Assembly: GCA_024102975.1 (NCBI GenBank) | Contig: JAGFJD010000458.1 | Location: forward strand, 1-40,686 | Source of the DNA: Phaeodactylibacter sp. | GTDB taxonomy: Bacteria; Bacteroidota; Bacteroidia; Chitinophagales; Saprospiraceae | Direction: 5' to 3' | DNA: 40,686 nucleotides | In this document: positions 1-8,911 of the stretch, one piece after another | Layout of the letters: the number at the start of each line of letters is the position of its first letter | Position numbering within the stretch: position 1 is the first letter of the stretch | The notes under the pieces: model-generated | Database searches by the model: none | What the model was told of the DNA's origin: nothing | The model's input: the letters and a program-made list of their open reading frames with translations, nothing else | Translations under genes and position numbers: made by a program

Positions 1-102
1 TGTTGCCTGCTGAGAAACCGAATTTCCAGGCCTGCCTGATTCGCGACAACAGGCAGGGGCATTGAGAGAGAAAGGCAGGTAGCGGCCGGCAAAACCCGGG
101 AT

Positions 103-158
103 GCTCAGAACTTTCTGTGCCGCCAGGCTCTTTCCTGGCGGCACAGAAAGTTCTGAGC
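103..158. repeat. Perfect 25-bp inverted repeat
   Basis: Arms 103-127 and 134-158 are exact reverse complements around a 6-nt loop (ctcttt). A run of seven A follows at 159-165 and separates this hairpin from the terminator hairpin at 168-191. On the minus strand it is the second hairpin downstream of the Hsp20 genes, so it could be a back-up terminator or belong to whatever lies left of the window. No gene is visible in bases 1-102. Confidence 0.75.
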
Positions 159-191
159 AAAAAAAGAGCCGGCACGGTGGTCCGTGCCGGC
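159..191 (-). terminator. Rho-independent terminator of the Hsp20 pair
   Basis: On the minus strand a 10-bp GC-rich stem (191-182 with 177-168, loop accA-type tetraloop at 178-181) is followed after two bases by seven T (165-159). It lies about 65 bp downstream of the Hsp20 stop codon at 256, the expected place for the end of that transcript. Confidence 0.85.
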
Positions 192-255
192 TTCCAAAAT
201 AAACACCTAAAACCCTATTAACTAACCTTTCGGACAGCGGACTGCCCTAAGTTCT

Positions 256-696
256 TTACTTGATCTCTATAACTTTGGCGGCTTCGATCTTCGCTTCGCC
301 CTTTTTCGGGAGGGTGATCTTCAGCACACCGTTCTCATAGTTGGCGGCAATGTCGTCGGCGTTCACTGTTTCCGGCAGTTGGAAGCTGCGGGTGAAAGAG
401 CTGAAGTTGAATTCGCGGCGCATGTATTTGTCGCCTTCTTTCACTTCTTCCTTATGCTCTTTCCGGGCGGAGACGGTCAAAAAGCCGTTGTCGACACTCA
501 CCTCGAAATCTTTCTTTTCGAGGCCGGGAGCGGCCACCTCTACGCGGTAGCTATTTTCTGTTTCTACCACATTTACAGACGGCGTACTCATGGAAAAGTC
601 ACTTCCGAAGAAGTCAGTGATGCCGCGGTTGAAAACATCGTCAAAGAAATTGCTCACGCTTTTCGTGGCAAACGGATTATATCTGATGAGGCTCAT
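256..696 (-). CDS. Hsp20/alpha-crystallin family small heat-shock protein
   Basis: This is a 146-residue ATP-independent holdase chaperone that would bind unfolding proteins in the cytoplasm during stress. The N-terminal arm (about 1-35) is rich in Phe and Asn. The alpha-crystallin domain covers about 36-135 and has the typical 'VEVAAPGLEKKDFEV' strand and the 'GVLKITLPKK' hallmark (A-x-x-x-n-GvL family signature) near the end. A short charged tail, 'AKVIEIK', carries the I-x-I motif used for oligomer assembly. The start ATG gives the usual length. A second Hsp20 gene lies 93 bp upstream on the same strand, so the two are probably one stress operon that ends at the terminator at 159-191. Confidence 0.95.
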   Translation of the reverse strand: MSLIRYNPFATKSVSNFFDDVFNRGITDFFGSDFSMSTPSVNVVETENSYRVEVAAPGLEKKDFEVSVDNGFLTVSARKEHKEEVKEGDKYMRREFNFSSFTRSFQLPETVNADDIAANYENGVLKITLPKKGEAKIEAAKVIEIK

Positions 697-789
697 AATA
701 ATCGTCTATTTAGGTTAACAAATAAGTGCTGTCAAAGATTTGATTGCTTTCGTCAACGCAGTGTCAAAAAACATGGTTTAAAACGCGTT

Positions 790-1242
790 TTAACCGATCT
801 CGATGCTGCGCGCCTGCTTTTCCTTCGCTTCTTCCTTCTTGGGAAGGAGGATGAGCAGCAGGCCATCCTTGTAGTTGGCTTCAATGCCTGCGGTATTGAT
901 GGTTTCCGGCAGCTGGAAGCTGCGTTTGAATTCGTAAAATCCGAATTCGCGGCGCTTGTAAGTTTCGCCTTCTGCGGCTTTGAATTCCTTGTTCGCTTCA
1001 ATACGGAGGATGTTCTTGTCGACGTTAACGCTGAAGTCCTGCTTTTCAAGGCCGGGAGCGGCCAGTTCGATGCGGAACCCCTCGCCGTTCTCTATGACAT
1101 TTACTGCCGGCCTCCCCTTCAGGCTGTTCCCGTTGGAATAGGTAGCCGGGAAGCGGCTGTTGAAAAACTCGTCAAAAATGCGGTCGAGGTTGTTGAATTG
1201 ATTCCGCTTTCTGATCACCGGTTTTACGCTTACGACAGTCAT
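790..1242 (-). CDS. Hsp20/alpha-crystallin family protein, second copy
   Basis: This 150-residue small heat-shock protein is a paralogue of the downstream gene. The alpha-crystallin domain spans about residues 45-140 with 'IELAAPGLEKQDFSV' and the 'GLLLILLPKK' signature, and the C-terminal 'ARSIEIG' supplies the I-x-I motif. The frame is open 57 codons further upstream, but that extension has no chaperone similarity. I chose the ATG at 1242 because it gives normal family length and a typical start (MTVVSVKPVIRK). Two different sHsps in tandem may co-assemble, which is inference. The upstream 220 bp contain several GGTGCCA/TGGCACC-like half-sites that might be an operator, but I recognise no known element there. 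Confidence 0.93.
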   Translation of the reverse strand: MTVVSVKPVIRKRNQFNNLDRIFDEFFNSRFPATYSNGNSLKGRPAVNVIENGEGFRIELAAPGLEKQDFSVNVDKNILRIEANKEFKAAEGETYKRREFGFYEFKRSFQLPETINTAGIEANYKDGLLLILLPKKEEAKEKQARSIEIG

Positions 1243-1464
1243 GGCTATAAAAATTTTATTTTTTGAGTTTCTTAATTTTAATTTCACCCCTTGTAATGCA
1301 AATGGCGTTCCAGCCCGAAAAAGATGAAAAGTTGGCAAAGAGATGGCACCAAGGTGACTTTTTGGCACACCAAAGGAGCCATTTGAGAGCAAGGTGGCGC
1401 CAAAATGGCACAATGCAAGTGGCGGTTAAAAGTTGACAAGTTTTCACTGCAAAAAACGACAACT

Positions 1465-2232
1465 ATGTTCAAAGAAGGGATTTTCTCCGGCCAGACGGCA
1501 CTGGTCACCGGTGGCGGGAGCGGCATCGGTTTTGCCATCGCCCGGCAGTTGCTGCAGTACGGCGCCGAGGTGTTCATTGCTTCCCGCAAGCAGGATCGCC
1601 TGGAGCAGGCGGCGGAGCGGCTCGGAGCGTACGGCCCCTGCCACAGCTTTCAACTGGATATCCGGGAGCCCGAGCGAATTGAAGCGCTGGCAGCGTTCAT
1701 CAGGGAAAAGAGCGGTAAGCTGGACCTGTTGGTCAACAACGCCGGCGGACAGTTCCCCTCTCCGGCGGAAGGCATCAGCCCTAAAGGCTGGCTGGCCGTC
1801 ATCAACACCAACCTCAACGGCACCTGGTTCATGACCCAGTCCATGGCGCAGCACTTTTTCTTCCCCCGGAAGCAGGGCAATATTGTCAATATCATCGTCG
1901 ACCTGCACTGCGGCTTTCCCGGCATGGCGCATACCGGCGCTGCCCGTGCCGGGGTAGACAACCTCACCAAGTCGCTTGCCGTCGAATGGGCCAACCGGGG
2001 CATCCGGGTCAACTGCGTCGCCCCGGGCATCATACAGTCTACCGGCCTGGAAAACTATCCGCCGGAACTGGTGGCCCAGGTGAGCAAAACCGTGCCTATG
2101 AAGCGCCTGGGGACGACCGACGAAGTAGCGGAAGCGGTGCTGTTTATGGCTCTGGCCAAATACATCAGCGGGGAGACGCTGTATGTAGATGGCGCTTCGC
2201 GTTTGTGGGGAGACATGTGGGAAATCGAGTGA
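1465..2232 (+). CDS. Short-chain dehydrogenase/reductase, enoyl-CoA reductase-like
   Basis: This 255-residue SDR has a Rossmann fold that binds NAD(P)H through TGGGSGIG (residues 15-22) and the NNAGG motif (91-95). The canonical YxxxK catalytic pair is not present. The matching stretch reads T157-G-A-A-R161, followed by AGVDNLTKSLAVEWANRGIR. As I recall the family, this 'GAARAGV..LTKSLA.EWA' pattern is the one in peroxisomal trans-2-enoyl-CoA reductases and related dienoyl-CoA reductases, so an acyl-CoA substrate is likely. I chose ATG 1465 over the in-frame ATG at 1405 because the Rossmann strand begins about ten residues after it. The neighbour is convergent (GH3 family) and no operon partner is visible. 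A generic SDR with another substrate cannot be excluded. Confidence 0.85.
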   Translation: MFKEGIFSGQTALVTGGGSGIGFAIARQLLQYGAEVFIASRKQDRLEQAAERLGAYGPCHSFQLDIREPERIEALAAFIREKSGKLDLLVNNAGGQFPSPAEGISPKGWLAVINTNLNGTWFMTQSMAQHFFFPRKQGNIVNIIVDLHCGFPGMAHTGAARAGVDNLTKSLAVEWANRGIRVNCVAPGIIQSTGLENYPPELVAQVSKTVPMKRLGTTDEVAEAVLFMALAKYISGETLYVDGASRLWGDMWEIE

Positions 2233-2298
2233 AGCGGGCTATCCGGGGTTCGGTTGTGTAACAATATGACAATATACTGATTCCCCACTCCAGCCCTC

Positions 2299-3825
2299 TC
2301 AAACCTTATTGCCCAAAAAGTCCAGTATTTCCTCCACGTACTGCCGGTGGTTGGCCAGGCGTGGCACTTTATTCTGTCCGCCGAACTTGCCGCGGGCCCG
2401 CATCCATTGGAGGAAAGTCCCCGAAGGAAGAGGGTGCAAGCGCAGTTGTTCCAGGGCAATATTCTTGGAACGTTTGGCCTCGTAGTCAGAGTTTACCTTT
2501 TGCAGGTTCCTGTCCAGGCAGCGGATGAACTCCTCAAGGCTGGGCGGTTCTTTTTCAAATTCCACCAGCCACTCGTGGCCGCCCTTGCCGGAACCTTTGA
2601 AGTAGACCGGCGCGACGGTATATTCTGCGACGATGGCACCCGTTTGCTGGCAGGCCATGGCCAGCGCCTGATCCGTATTTTCTACCATCACCTCCTCGCC
2701 GAAGGCATTGACAAATTGCTTGGTACGGCCGGTGATCTTGATTTTGTAGGGATAAGTAGACGTAAAAGTGACCGTATCTCCCGGCGTATAGCGCCACAAG
2801 CCCGAGTTGGTGGAAATCACCAACGCGTAGTTTTTCCCCTTTTCCACATCGGAAAGTGGGATGGCCCGGGGGAATTCTTTATGCCATTCCTCCATGGGCA
2901 GGAACTCAAAGTAAATACCGTTGCTGAGCAACAGCAGCATGTCGTCGGTGGAGAAGTCGTCCTGTATGGCGAAGTAGCCTTCGGATGCATTGTAGATTTC
3001 CTGGTAGCTGATATCGGGAGAAGGCAGGAAGGCTTCGAACTGTTTTCGGTAGGGTGTGAAGCTGACGCCACCGTGGATGTAACCCTGGAACCGGGGCCAC
3101 ACTTCCAGCATATTCTTCTTGCCGGTGATCTCCAGGATGCGGCGGAAGAGCACCACCGTCCAGGTAGGCACGCCGCCGATCATGGCCATATCCTGCTGCC
3201 GGGCGGCGGCCTGGGCGAGTTTTTCCAGCTTGGCCTCCCAGTCGTCCAGCAGAGCGGTTTTGATATCCGGGAAAAAGAAGGGCCGGCCGACGATGGGCAT
3301 GTTGTAGGTCATAATGGCCGACACATCGCCGATCGTGGTTCGGGGATAGGGCTCGAACCGGTACAGGCTGCCCCCCATGATCATGTTCCTGCTCTCGAAC
3401 TGGCGGGCGTCGGGGCGGTTGTGGTAGAACAGTGTCATTGTATCCCAGGTGCCGCGGATGTGGCATTTCTTGAGGTTCTGGCTGGTAACGGGTATGAACT
3501 TGCTTCGGTCGCTGGTCGTGCCCGATGATTTGGAGAACCACCGCACCTGCCCGCTCCACAGCACATCTTTCTCTCCGTGCATCATACGGCTGATGTAAGG
3601 CTTGAGGCTCTCGTAATCCTGAACGGGTACGCGTTCGGCGTACTGCTCCGGCGTGCGGATGCTGCGGAAGCCATGGGCCCGGCCCCATTCGGTATGTTTG
3701 GTCGCCTCCAGCAGGTTTTTCAGCAGGCTGCGCTGCACCTCATGAGGGTGCTCCATAAAATGTCGAATGCCTTTGTACCGCTGCCGGTAGTACCATTTAA
3801 AGGCTTTATTGATCCACTTCCTCAT
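2299..3825 (-). CDS. GH3 auxin-responsive promoter family protein (acyl-adenylate/amidosynthetase-like)
   Basis: This 508-residue protein belongs to the GH3 branch of the ANL adenylating superfamily, whose plant members join amino acids to auxin or jasmonate. Bacterial GH3 homologues are common in Bacteroidota and their substrates are mostly unknown. The ATP-binding loop is S-S-G-T-T at 100-104 with K109, the second motif is 'YNASEGYFA', and the third is 'YTPGDTV'. All three are intact, so an active adenylating enzyme is expected. The frame is open to 4125, but the extra 100 residues look unlike the family, and the ATG at 3825 (MRKWINKAFKWYYR) is the typical bacterial GH3 start. It converges with the SDR gene with 66 bp between them. 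Confidence 0.9.
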   Translation of the reverse strand: MRKWINKAFKWYYRQRYKGIRHFMEHPHEVQRSLLKNLLEATKHTEWGRAHGFRSIRTPEQYAERVPVQDYESLKPYISRMMHGEKDVLWSGQVRWFSKSSGTTSDRSKFIPVTSQNLKKCHIRGTWDTMTLFYHNRPDARQFESRNMIMGGSLYRFEPYPRTTIGDVSAIMTYNMPIVGRPFFFPDIKTALLDDWEAKLEKLAQAAARQQDMAMIGGVPTWTVVLFRRILEITGKKNMLEVWPRFQGYIHGGVSFTPYRKQFEAFLPSPDISYQEIYNASEGYFAIQDDFSTDDMLLLLSNGIYFEFLPMEEWHKEFPRAIPLSDVEKGKNYALVISTNSGLWRYTPGDTVTFTSTYPYKIKITGRTKQFVNAFGEEVMVENTDQALAMACQQTGAIVAEYTVAPVYFKGSGKGGHEWLVEFEKEPPSLEEFIRCLDRNLQKVNSDYEAKRSKNIALEQLRLHPLPSGTFLQWMRARGKFGGQNKVPRLANHRQYVEEILDFLGNKV

Positions 3826-4207
3826 AGGTGTTGACGCGATTGGTAATGTGTGGCGGTGGTTTCCTTCCGCAAACCGGATAACCTCTGTGAGCACCCGGCC
3901 CCGGCCGCGCAGTACTATGTTAGCCGGACCGCACGCTGTACCTGAAAAAACCAGGCGGCCGGCGGATTGATCCAAATATAAAAAGAATTTAGGGGACTTC
4001 AGTTTTGCGAAAGCACAGAAAGCCCGCAGGAATCCGGAGCGTTCAATGGGAAAGGATAGACAAGTACCCGCCCGTTCGTTGCCAATATCCGGGAGGGCCG
4101 GCTTCGGCCGGGCTTGTTTGGCCACAGTAAGGGAAGGAGGCCGCCAGCGTGGGATATTGCCGCATCCGGCCTGTTGCCAGGCGGCAATATCCCAACAGGC
4201 TGAGCTA
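3826..4207. other. Intergenic region with a 13-bp hairpin
   Basis: This 382-bp gap carries the upstream region of the GH3-family gene and the 3' end region of the SPOR-like gene, both on the minus strand. The only clear structure is a perfect 13-bp inverted repeat, 4151-4163 with 4181-4193 (17-nt loop), just downstream of the SPOR-like stop. It could act as a transcript-end hairpin, but no T-run follows it. I see no convincing gene here. Confidence 0.5.
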
Positions 4208-4837
4208 TTAGTTCACTTTGATGCCGGCCTCTGCCAGGCTGATGCGCACGCCGTCGCGGTAGGGCACTACCCAGGCATCCTTAACGCCGATTTTTTTCAT
4301 GTGTGCCCTCAGCGCTTCGGCATCCTGGTAATCCCGGTAAAGGCCGATCAGGATTTTTTGCAGGCCGCCTTCCGTTTCCAGGTCCATATTGTCGTTCTCC
4401 TGATCCAGGTTGGCGGGCACGTTGGTTTTGCCGTAGGCGCCGATCTGTACCCGGAACACCAGGCCGGACATGTCCGGCCCGCCTCCTTTGGAGGCCATCA
4501 TTGCCCTTTCTTCATTCAGCTGCTGGATCGCATTCTGGGCGGCGATCAGGCGGCTGTTGAGGTCGGCGATCTCCTGCTGCATCTGGCTCACCTGGTTTTC
4601 GTTGGAGATGCGGTCGGCTTCTATCTGGGTGAGTTTGAGTTCCATTTCTCTCTTCTGCTTCTGCGCCATTTCAGCCTCTTCGGACAGGTCCTTCAACGCT
4701 GCGGGGTTGCGCTTGTAGTCTTTGGCCTTATTCTTCCAGTACTTCAGCTCTTCCTTGGTGAGGTCTTGTGCCTGCGCCTGGTAAGGAACGGCAGCGAGGA
4801 ACAAAGCGGCGATAAAAAGATGGATTAGCATTCTCAT
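4208..4837 (-). CDS. Secreted coiled-coil protein with SPOR-like C-terminal domain
   Basis: This 209-residue protein has a signal peptide (about 1-23, cleavage after AQAQ), so it acts outside the inner membrane. Residues about 27-118 are strongly charged heptad-like sequence (KEELKYWKNKAKDYKRN onward), predicted to form a long coiled coil. Residues about 128-206 look like a SPOR-type fold: 'VFRVQIGAYG' at its start, then the alternating pattern ending 'VVPYRDGVRISL'. SPOR domains bind denuded peptidoglycan, so a cell-wall role is plausible, but the assignment is by eye and weakly conserved. It is a stand-alone gene, and its promoter should lie in 4838-5106. Confidence 0.75.
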   Translation of the reverse strand: MRMLIHLFIAALFLAAVPYQAQAQDLTKEELKYWKNKAKDYKRNPAALKDLSEEAEMAQKQKREMELKLTQIEADRISNENQVSQMQQEIADLNSRLIAAQNAIQQLNEERAMMASKGGGPDMSGLVFRVQIGAYGKTNVPANLDQENDNMDLETEGGLQKILIGLYRDYQDAEALRAHMKKIGVKDAWVVPYRDGVRISLAEAGIKVN

Positions 4838-5106
4838 TGTACAAAGTTTTATCGGTTAAAAGTTAAGGTCATTTTCGGGCAGCGCCATGCGGCGCCAAAG
4901 GCGGCACGGGACTGCGTCTAACTGGAGTGGGCTGGGGGGAATGCAAAATACGGATAATGCCGGATACCGGGGCCTGAATACAGAAAAGGAACGAGGAAGG
5001 AACTGTTTTTGACGGCATCCATTCCTTTATGTAAAATCAACAGGGTGTTTAACGAGGCAAATATAAGAATTTTTACAAAGCCATGCACGTATTCCTTCAA
5101 ACACGC

Positions 5107-6225
5107 TCAGGCTTTGAGCATTTCCCGCAGTGCCGAGCTGAGCATGTGCACATGGTTGGCGGTGCTGCTCTGCCCCATCAGGCCGATCCGCCATATTTTT
5201 CCGGCAAATTTCCCCAGCCCTCCGCCGATCTCGATGTTGTAGCCGTCCAGCAACTGCTTTCGCGTTGCGGCGTCGTCAACGCCGGGAGGGATAACGACGG
5301 CGTTCAGCATGGGCAACCGGTACCCGGGCTTAACCAGGAACTCGAAGCCCATCGCTTCCAGTTCTGTTTTCAGCAGTTCGTGGTTCCGGCGGTGGCGGGC
5401 AAACCGGTTTTCGAGCCCCTCTTCCAGCACCAGGCGGTAAGCTTCCCGCAAGGCGAACATGGAGGAGACCGGTGCCGTGTGGTGATAGGCCCGTTTGGCG
5501 CCTGCCCAGTAGCTCTTTACCAGTGACAGGTCCAGAAACCAGCTCTGGACTTTCGTCCGGCGCTGTTCGAGCGCTTCCACCGCCCGCTCGCTGAACGATA
5601 CCGGCGAAAGGCCGGGGGGAGCGCTCAGGCATTTCTGGGTACCGGAATAGATCGCGTCGATGCCCCATTCGTCGACCTTCACTTCAGCGCCGCAGTAGGA
5701 GGTCACGGCATCCACCACGAAAAGCGCTCCGGCGTCTTTGGCCATCCTGCCGATCTCCTCCAGGGGCTGCAACACGCCCGTGGAAGTTTCGGCATGCACG
5801 ATGGCCACCAGCTTGGGGCGGCTGTTTTCCAGCGCCCGCTTCACCTGCTCCGGGTCAATTGGCTCGCCCCAGGGGGCTTCCACCCGGCTAACCTTAGCGC
5901 CGCAGCGCTCCGCGATATCCGCCATGCGCCCTCCGAAAACGCCGTGAATGCAAATGAGCGCCTCATCGCCCGGCTCCAGCAGGTTGACCAGGCAGGTTTC
6001 CATACCGGCGCTGCCCGGCGCCGACACCACGAAGGTCAGGTGGTTTTGGGTCTGGAAGGCAAGCTGAGCCATGGCCTTAATGTCGTCCATGACCGTTACG
6101 AATTCGGGATCCAAATGGCCGATGAGGGGCGTTGCCATCGCTTTGAGAACGCGCGGATGTACATCGCTCGGCCCCGGGCCCATAAGGATGCGCTGGCTGG
6201 TGTTGAGCTCTTTCTGATAAGACAT
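5107..6225 (-). CDS. Class V aminotransferase (alanine/serine-glyoxylate type)
   Basis: This 372-residue PLP-dependent enzyme has fold-type I layout. The N-terminus carries 'LMGPGPSDVHPRVLKAM' and 'PLIGHLDPEF', typical of alanine- and serine-glyoxylate aminotransferases, which move an amino group to glyoxylate to give glycine. 'SAPGSAGMETC' contacts the cofactor phosphate, D172 in 'VVDAVTSY' should pair with the pyridine nitrogen, and K198 in 'YSGTQKCLSAPPGL' is the Schiff-base lysine. The length matches the family. Candidate roles are photorespiration-like glycine synthesis or ureidoglycine-glyoxylate transamination (PucG type). No purine genes are nearby, so I give no symbol. Confidence 0.92.
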   Translation of the reverse strand: MSYQKELNTSQRILMGPGPSDVHPRVLKAMATPLIGHLDPEFVTVMDDIKAMAQLAFQTQNHLTFVVSAPGSAGMETCLVNLLEPGDEALICIHGVFGGRMADIAERCGAKVSRVEAPWGEPIDPEQVKRALENSRPKLVAIVHAETSTGVLQPLEEIGRMAKDAGALFVVDAVTSYCGAEVKVDEWGIDAIYSGTQKCLSAPPGLSPVSFSERAVEALEQRRTKVQSWFLDLSLVKSYWAGAKRAYHHTAPVSSMFALREAYRLVLEEGLENRFARHRRNHELLKTELEAMGFEFLVKPGYRLPMLNAVVIPPGVDDAATRKQLLDGYNIEIGGGLGKFAGKIWRIGLMGQSSTANHVHMLSSALREMLKA

Positions 6226-6409
6226 GAGATGTTATTACAATGGATAAATGATTAATTCTTTCTGCCCATCCTCAAAAATAAAATTTCCGGATCCTTTATC
6301 ACCGGAAAACGGCGAAAAAGCATCCGGAGGTATGTCATGGAACGACGTTGCGGAGGGATACCGGCCATTTCAACGCATCTCTCCATTTCTGCCCATTTCC
6401 ATTCGGTTC

Positions 6410-7345
6410 TCATTTAACCACAATCACCGGAATGCTGGCATTGATATTCAGCAGCGACTCGGTCGTGCTGCCCAGCAACATCAGTTCCAGCTTCGAATGC
6501 CCTTTGCATCCCATCACGATCATATTGGCACCGATCTCATTGGCGTGGTCCATGATATGATGGGCGACATCCGGCATGTCGTTCCACACTAATATAGGAG
6601 CCACTTCGTGTACATAACCCGGCAATTCTTCCTCCATGAATTTCCGGAAGCCTTTTTCGTGGTTTTCCTGGATGTTTTTCTCGAACCGCTCCGGGCTCAT
6701 ATTCAATTTGTAGGCCATGAGGTTCGGCCGTTGGTAGATATTGATGGCATACACCTTCACGCCGCTCCCTGCCTGCTTCTTGATGGCAAGGGCTGCCTTC
6801 AACGCCCGGACGGAGTTTTCAGAAAAATCTACAGGCACCAGGATACGGTTCAGCGTGGCCGCTGATTTTTCGGGCACGACGAGCACGTCGGCCTTCGACT
6901 GGCGGATCAGGTTTTTGGAAAATATACCATGGGCGACGCTATCGGCCTTTTTGCCGACGATAAGCAAGTCCGCCTTTTTCTCCCCGGCAAGGGCCAGCAG
7001 TTTCTCCAGAGGCGAACCATCTTCCAGATAGTACCTGGCTTTCGCAGCCACCTTGCCGGGAAGGATGTTGGCCACCTTTTCCCGGATCGCCTGAATGGCT
7101 TCCTCTTCGTCCTCCCGGCTGATCTCCACCCCGGGAGCGACTATCAGCGGAAGCCTCGCCCTCGTGTTGGGAATGACGTGCAGGAAGGAAAAGGATTTGA
7201 CGGGGATCGGACCATTTAGGAAACGAAGGTACTCCAGCAATGGCTCATCAGCCCGGTCTAGAGCAAGGCCGACGATGGCCTCTTTTGCGATAAAAGGCTG
7301 GAGGGTTTTATTCTTTTCAGCAGTTTTTTCCGGTGCAGTACGCAT
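6410..7345 (-). CDS. Universal stress protein with two UspA domains
   Basis: The 311 residues contain two tandem UspA folds, about 22-152 and 158-311. The second carries the ATP-type motif G-x2-G-x9-G-S-T in 'GCKGHSKLELMLLGSTTESL', and the protein ends with the classic 'SIPVIVVK' strand. The first domain has a related but looser version ('GKKADSVAHGIFSKNLIRQ'), so nucleotide binding may be limited to domain 2. It is a cytoplasmic stress-response protein of unknown molecular target. It is transcribed toward the aminotransferase gene and away from the M28 peptidase gene. Confidence 0.93.
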   Translation of the reverse strand: MRTAPEKTAEKNKTLQPFIAKEAIVGLALDRADEPLLEYLRFLNGPIPVKSFSFLHVIPNTRARLPLIVAPGVEISREDEEEAIQAIREKVANILPGKVAAKARYYLEDGSPLEKLLALAGEKKADLLIVGKKADSVAHGIFSKNLIRQSKADVLVVPEKSAATLNRILVPVDFSENSVRALKAALAIKKQAGSGVKVYAINIYQRPNLMAYKLNMSPERFEKNIQENHEKGFRKFMEEELPGYVHEVAPILVWNDMPDVAHHIMDHANEIGANMIVMGCKGHSKLELMLLGSTTESLLNINASIPVIVVK

Positions 7346-7528
7346 AGTCGATTAGTTTTGCAAATTTGTTGAGAGAATATCTCCAATCCTATAAGTACGG
7401 GAAAAAACGCTAATTCTTCAATGATAAATGTCAACGCGTGAGGCCACGCAGGTATGTAGTGCAGCCGGGCACTCCTGAACCTTACTTCCGGAAATCAGTT
7501 TCATCTCAGAACCAAACCTCGTACCTTT

Positions 7529-8911
7529 ATGTCTCCTTTCCATACCCTGTTTCTCTTCTTCGCCATTTTATCGCTGAACAGCCTGTCGGCACAGGCCGAC
7601 CTGGAGCCTCCCCCCCAAATGGACCCCCGCCTGCTGGCCATCAGCCGGGCGCCTTCTGCCGGACGCATCGAGGCGGACATCCGAAAGCTGGCGGGCTTCG
7701 GCACCCGGCATACGCTGTCCGACACCCTGTCCGACACCCGCGGCATCGGCGCCGCCCGCCGGTGGATCAAGGCCGGGTTTGAAAAAATATCCGACGACTG
7801 CGGCGGTTGCCTGGAGGTTTTCTACCAACGCAGCCTGGTGCCCGCCGAAGGCAACCGCCGGATACCGGAAGACACCTGGGTGGTCAACGTCGTGGCCGTC
7901 CAGCGGGGCAGCCGCTACCCCAACCGCTACGTCATCATGAGCGGCGACATCGACTCCCGCGTTTCCGATCCTCTCGACGGCACTTCAGATTCTCCCGGCG
8001 CCAACGACAACGCCTCCGGCATGGCCGGCACCCTGGAAGCGGCACGGGTGCTTTCCCAATATGAATTTCCCAACAGCATCGTCTACGCCGGGCTATCGGG
8101 AGAAGAACAGGGCCTCTTCGGCGGCAAGCACATGGCCGAAGTGGCAAAAGCAGAAGGCTGGGACATCATCGGCGTGCTCAACAACGACATGATTGGCAAC
8201 ATCCAGGGGATCGATGGGGTGGTGGACAATACCTCCTTCCGGGTCTTTTCGGAACCTACGCCGGCTACCGCTGATGAGCGCCTGCGCACCTGGAACCGCT
8301 TCTACGGCGGCGAAGTCGACGGCCCTTCCCGCCAGCTGGCCCGTTACATAGAACGGCTCACCGCCCAGTATATGGACAACCTCAAGGCGATCATGATCTA
8401 CCGCCTGGACCGCTTCGGCAGAGGCGGCCACCACCGCCCGTTCAACGACGAAGGCTTTCCCGGCGTCCGCATCATGGAAACGCACGAAAATTACTACCGC
8501 CAGCACCAGGACCTCCGCACCGAGGATGGGATACAGTATGGAGACGTCATCGAAAGCGTCGATTTTGACTATGCCGCCAAACTGACCGCCGTCAACGCCA
8601 TCGCGCTGGCTGCCCTGGCCTGGGCCCCTCCGCCTCCGCAGAACCTGATGATCGGCGGGGCCGTAGAACCTTCCACTCAATTGCAGTGGGAGTCGGCGGA
8701 CGACCCCAACCTCGCCGGTTACAAGATCTACTGGCGGGAGACCACTGCTCCTCAATGGCAATACTCGCGCTTTGTGGGCAGGGTGACGGAGTACACCCTG
8801 GAGAATATTATTATCGATAATTATTTGTTCGGCGTAGCTGCGGTAGGCAAGGATGGAAATGAGAGCGTGGTGGCCTATCCGACCAGTTTGATCCCCCGGC
8901 GGCGAAATTAG
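7529..8911 (+). CDS. Secreted M28-like metallopeptidase with C-terminal fibronectin III domain
   Basis: This 460-residue exported protein has a signal peptide (about 1-23, ending LSAQA). The M28 zinc aminopeptidase core spans about 45-355: GAND160 (bridging Asp), catalytic E192 and ligand E193 in GEEQGLFG, D220 in LNNDMIGN, and a likely last ligand H319 in 'METHENY'. The first zinc ligand is odd. The strand usually reading G-H-x-D-S reads G139-D140-I-D-S here, so Asp replaces His. The C-terminal part (about 365-455) has 'PQNLMI', 'LQWESADDPNLAGYKIYW' and 'Y.FGVAAVGKDGNES', typical of a fibronectin III fold. It may be a di-zinc or altered-metal enzyme, or an inactive one. No operon partner is evident, and the hemolysin III gene follows 74 bp downstream. 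Confidence 0.88.
   Translation: MSPFHTLFLFFAILSLNSLSAQADLEPPPQMDPRLLAISRAPSAGRIEADIRKLAGFGTRHTLSDTLSDTRGIGAARRWIKAGFEKISDDCGGCLEVFYQRSLVPAEGNRRIPEDTWVVNVVAVQRGSRYPNRYVIMSGDIDSRVSDPLDGTSDSPGANDNASGMAGTLEAARVLSQYEFPNSIVYAGLSGEEQGLFGGKHMAEVAKAEGWDIIGVLNNDMIGNIQGIDGVVDNTSFRVFSEPTPATADERLRTWNRFYGGEVDGPSRQLARYIERLTAQYMDNLKAIMIYRLDRFGRGGHHRPFNDEGFPGVRIMETHENYYRQHQDLRTEDGIQYGDVIESVDFDYAAKLTAVNAIALAALAWAPPPPQNLMIGGAVEPSTQLQWESADDPNLAGYKIYWRETTAPQWQYSRFVGRVTEYTLENIIIDNYLFGVAAVGKDGNESVVAYPTSLIPRRRN

Noticed and set aside
1340..1464. Sigma-54 (-24/-12) promoter between the Hsp20 and SDR genes
   Set aside because: TGGC and TTGC blocks occur on both strands, but the GG-to-GC spacing is one base too short or two too long in each case.
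7522..7529. TACCTTTA as a -7 promoter for the M28 peptidase gene
   Set aside because: It overlaps the ATG, so the transcript would start inside the signal peptide.
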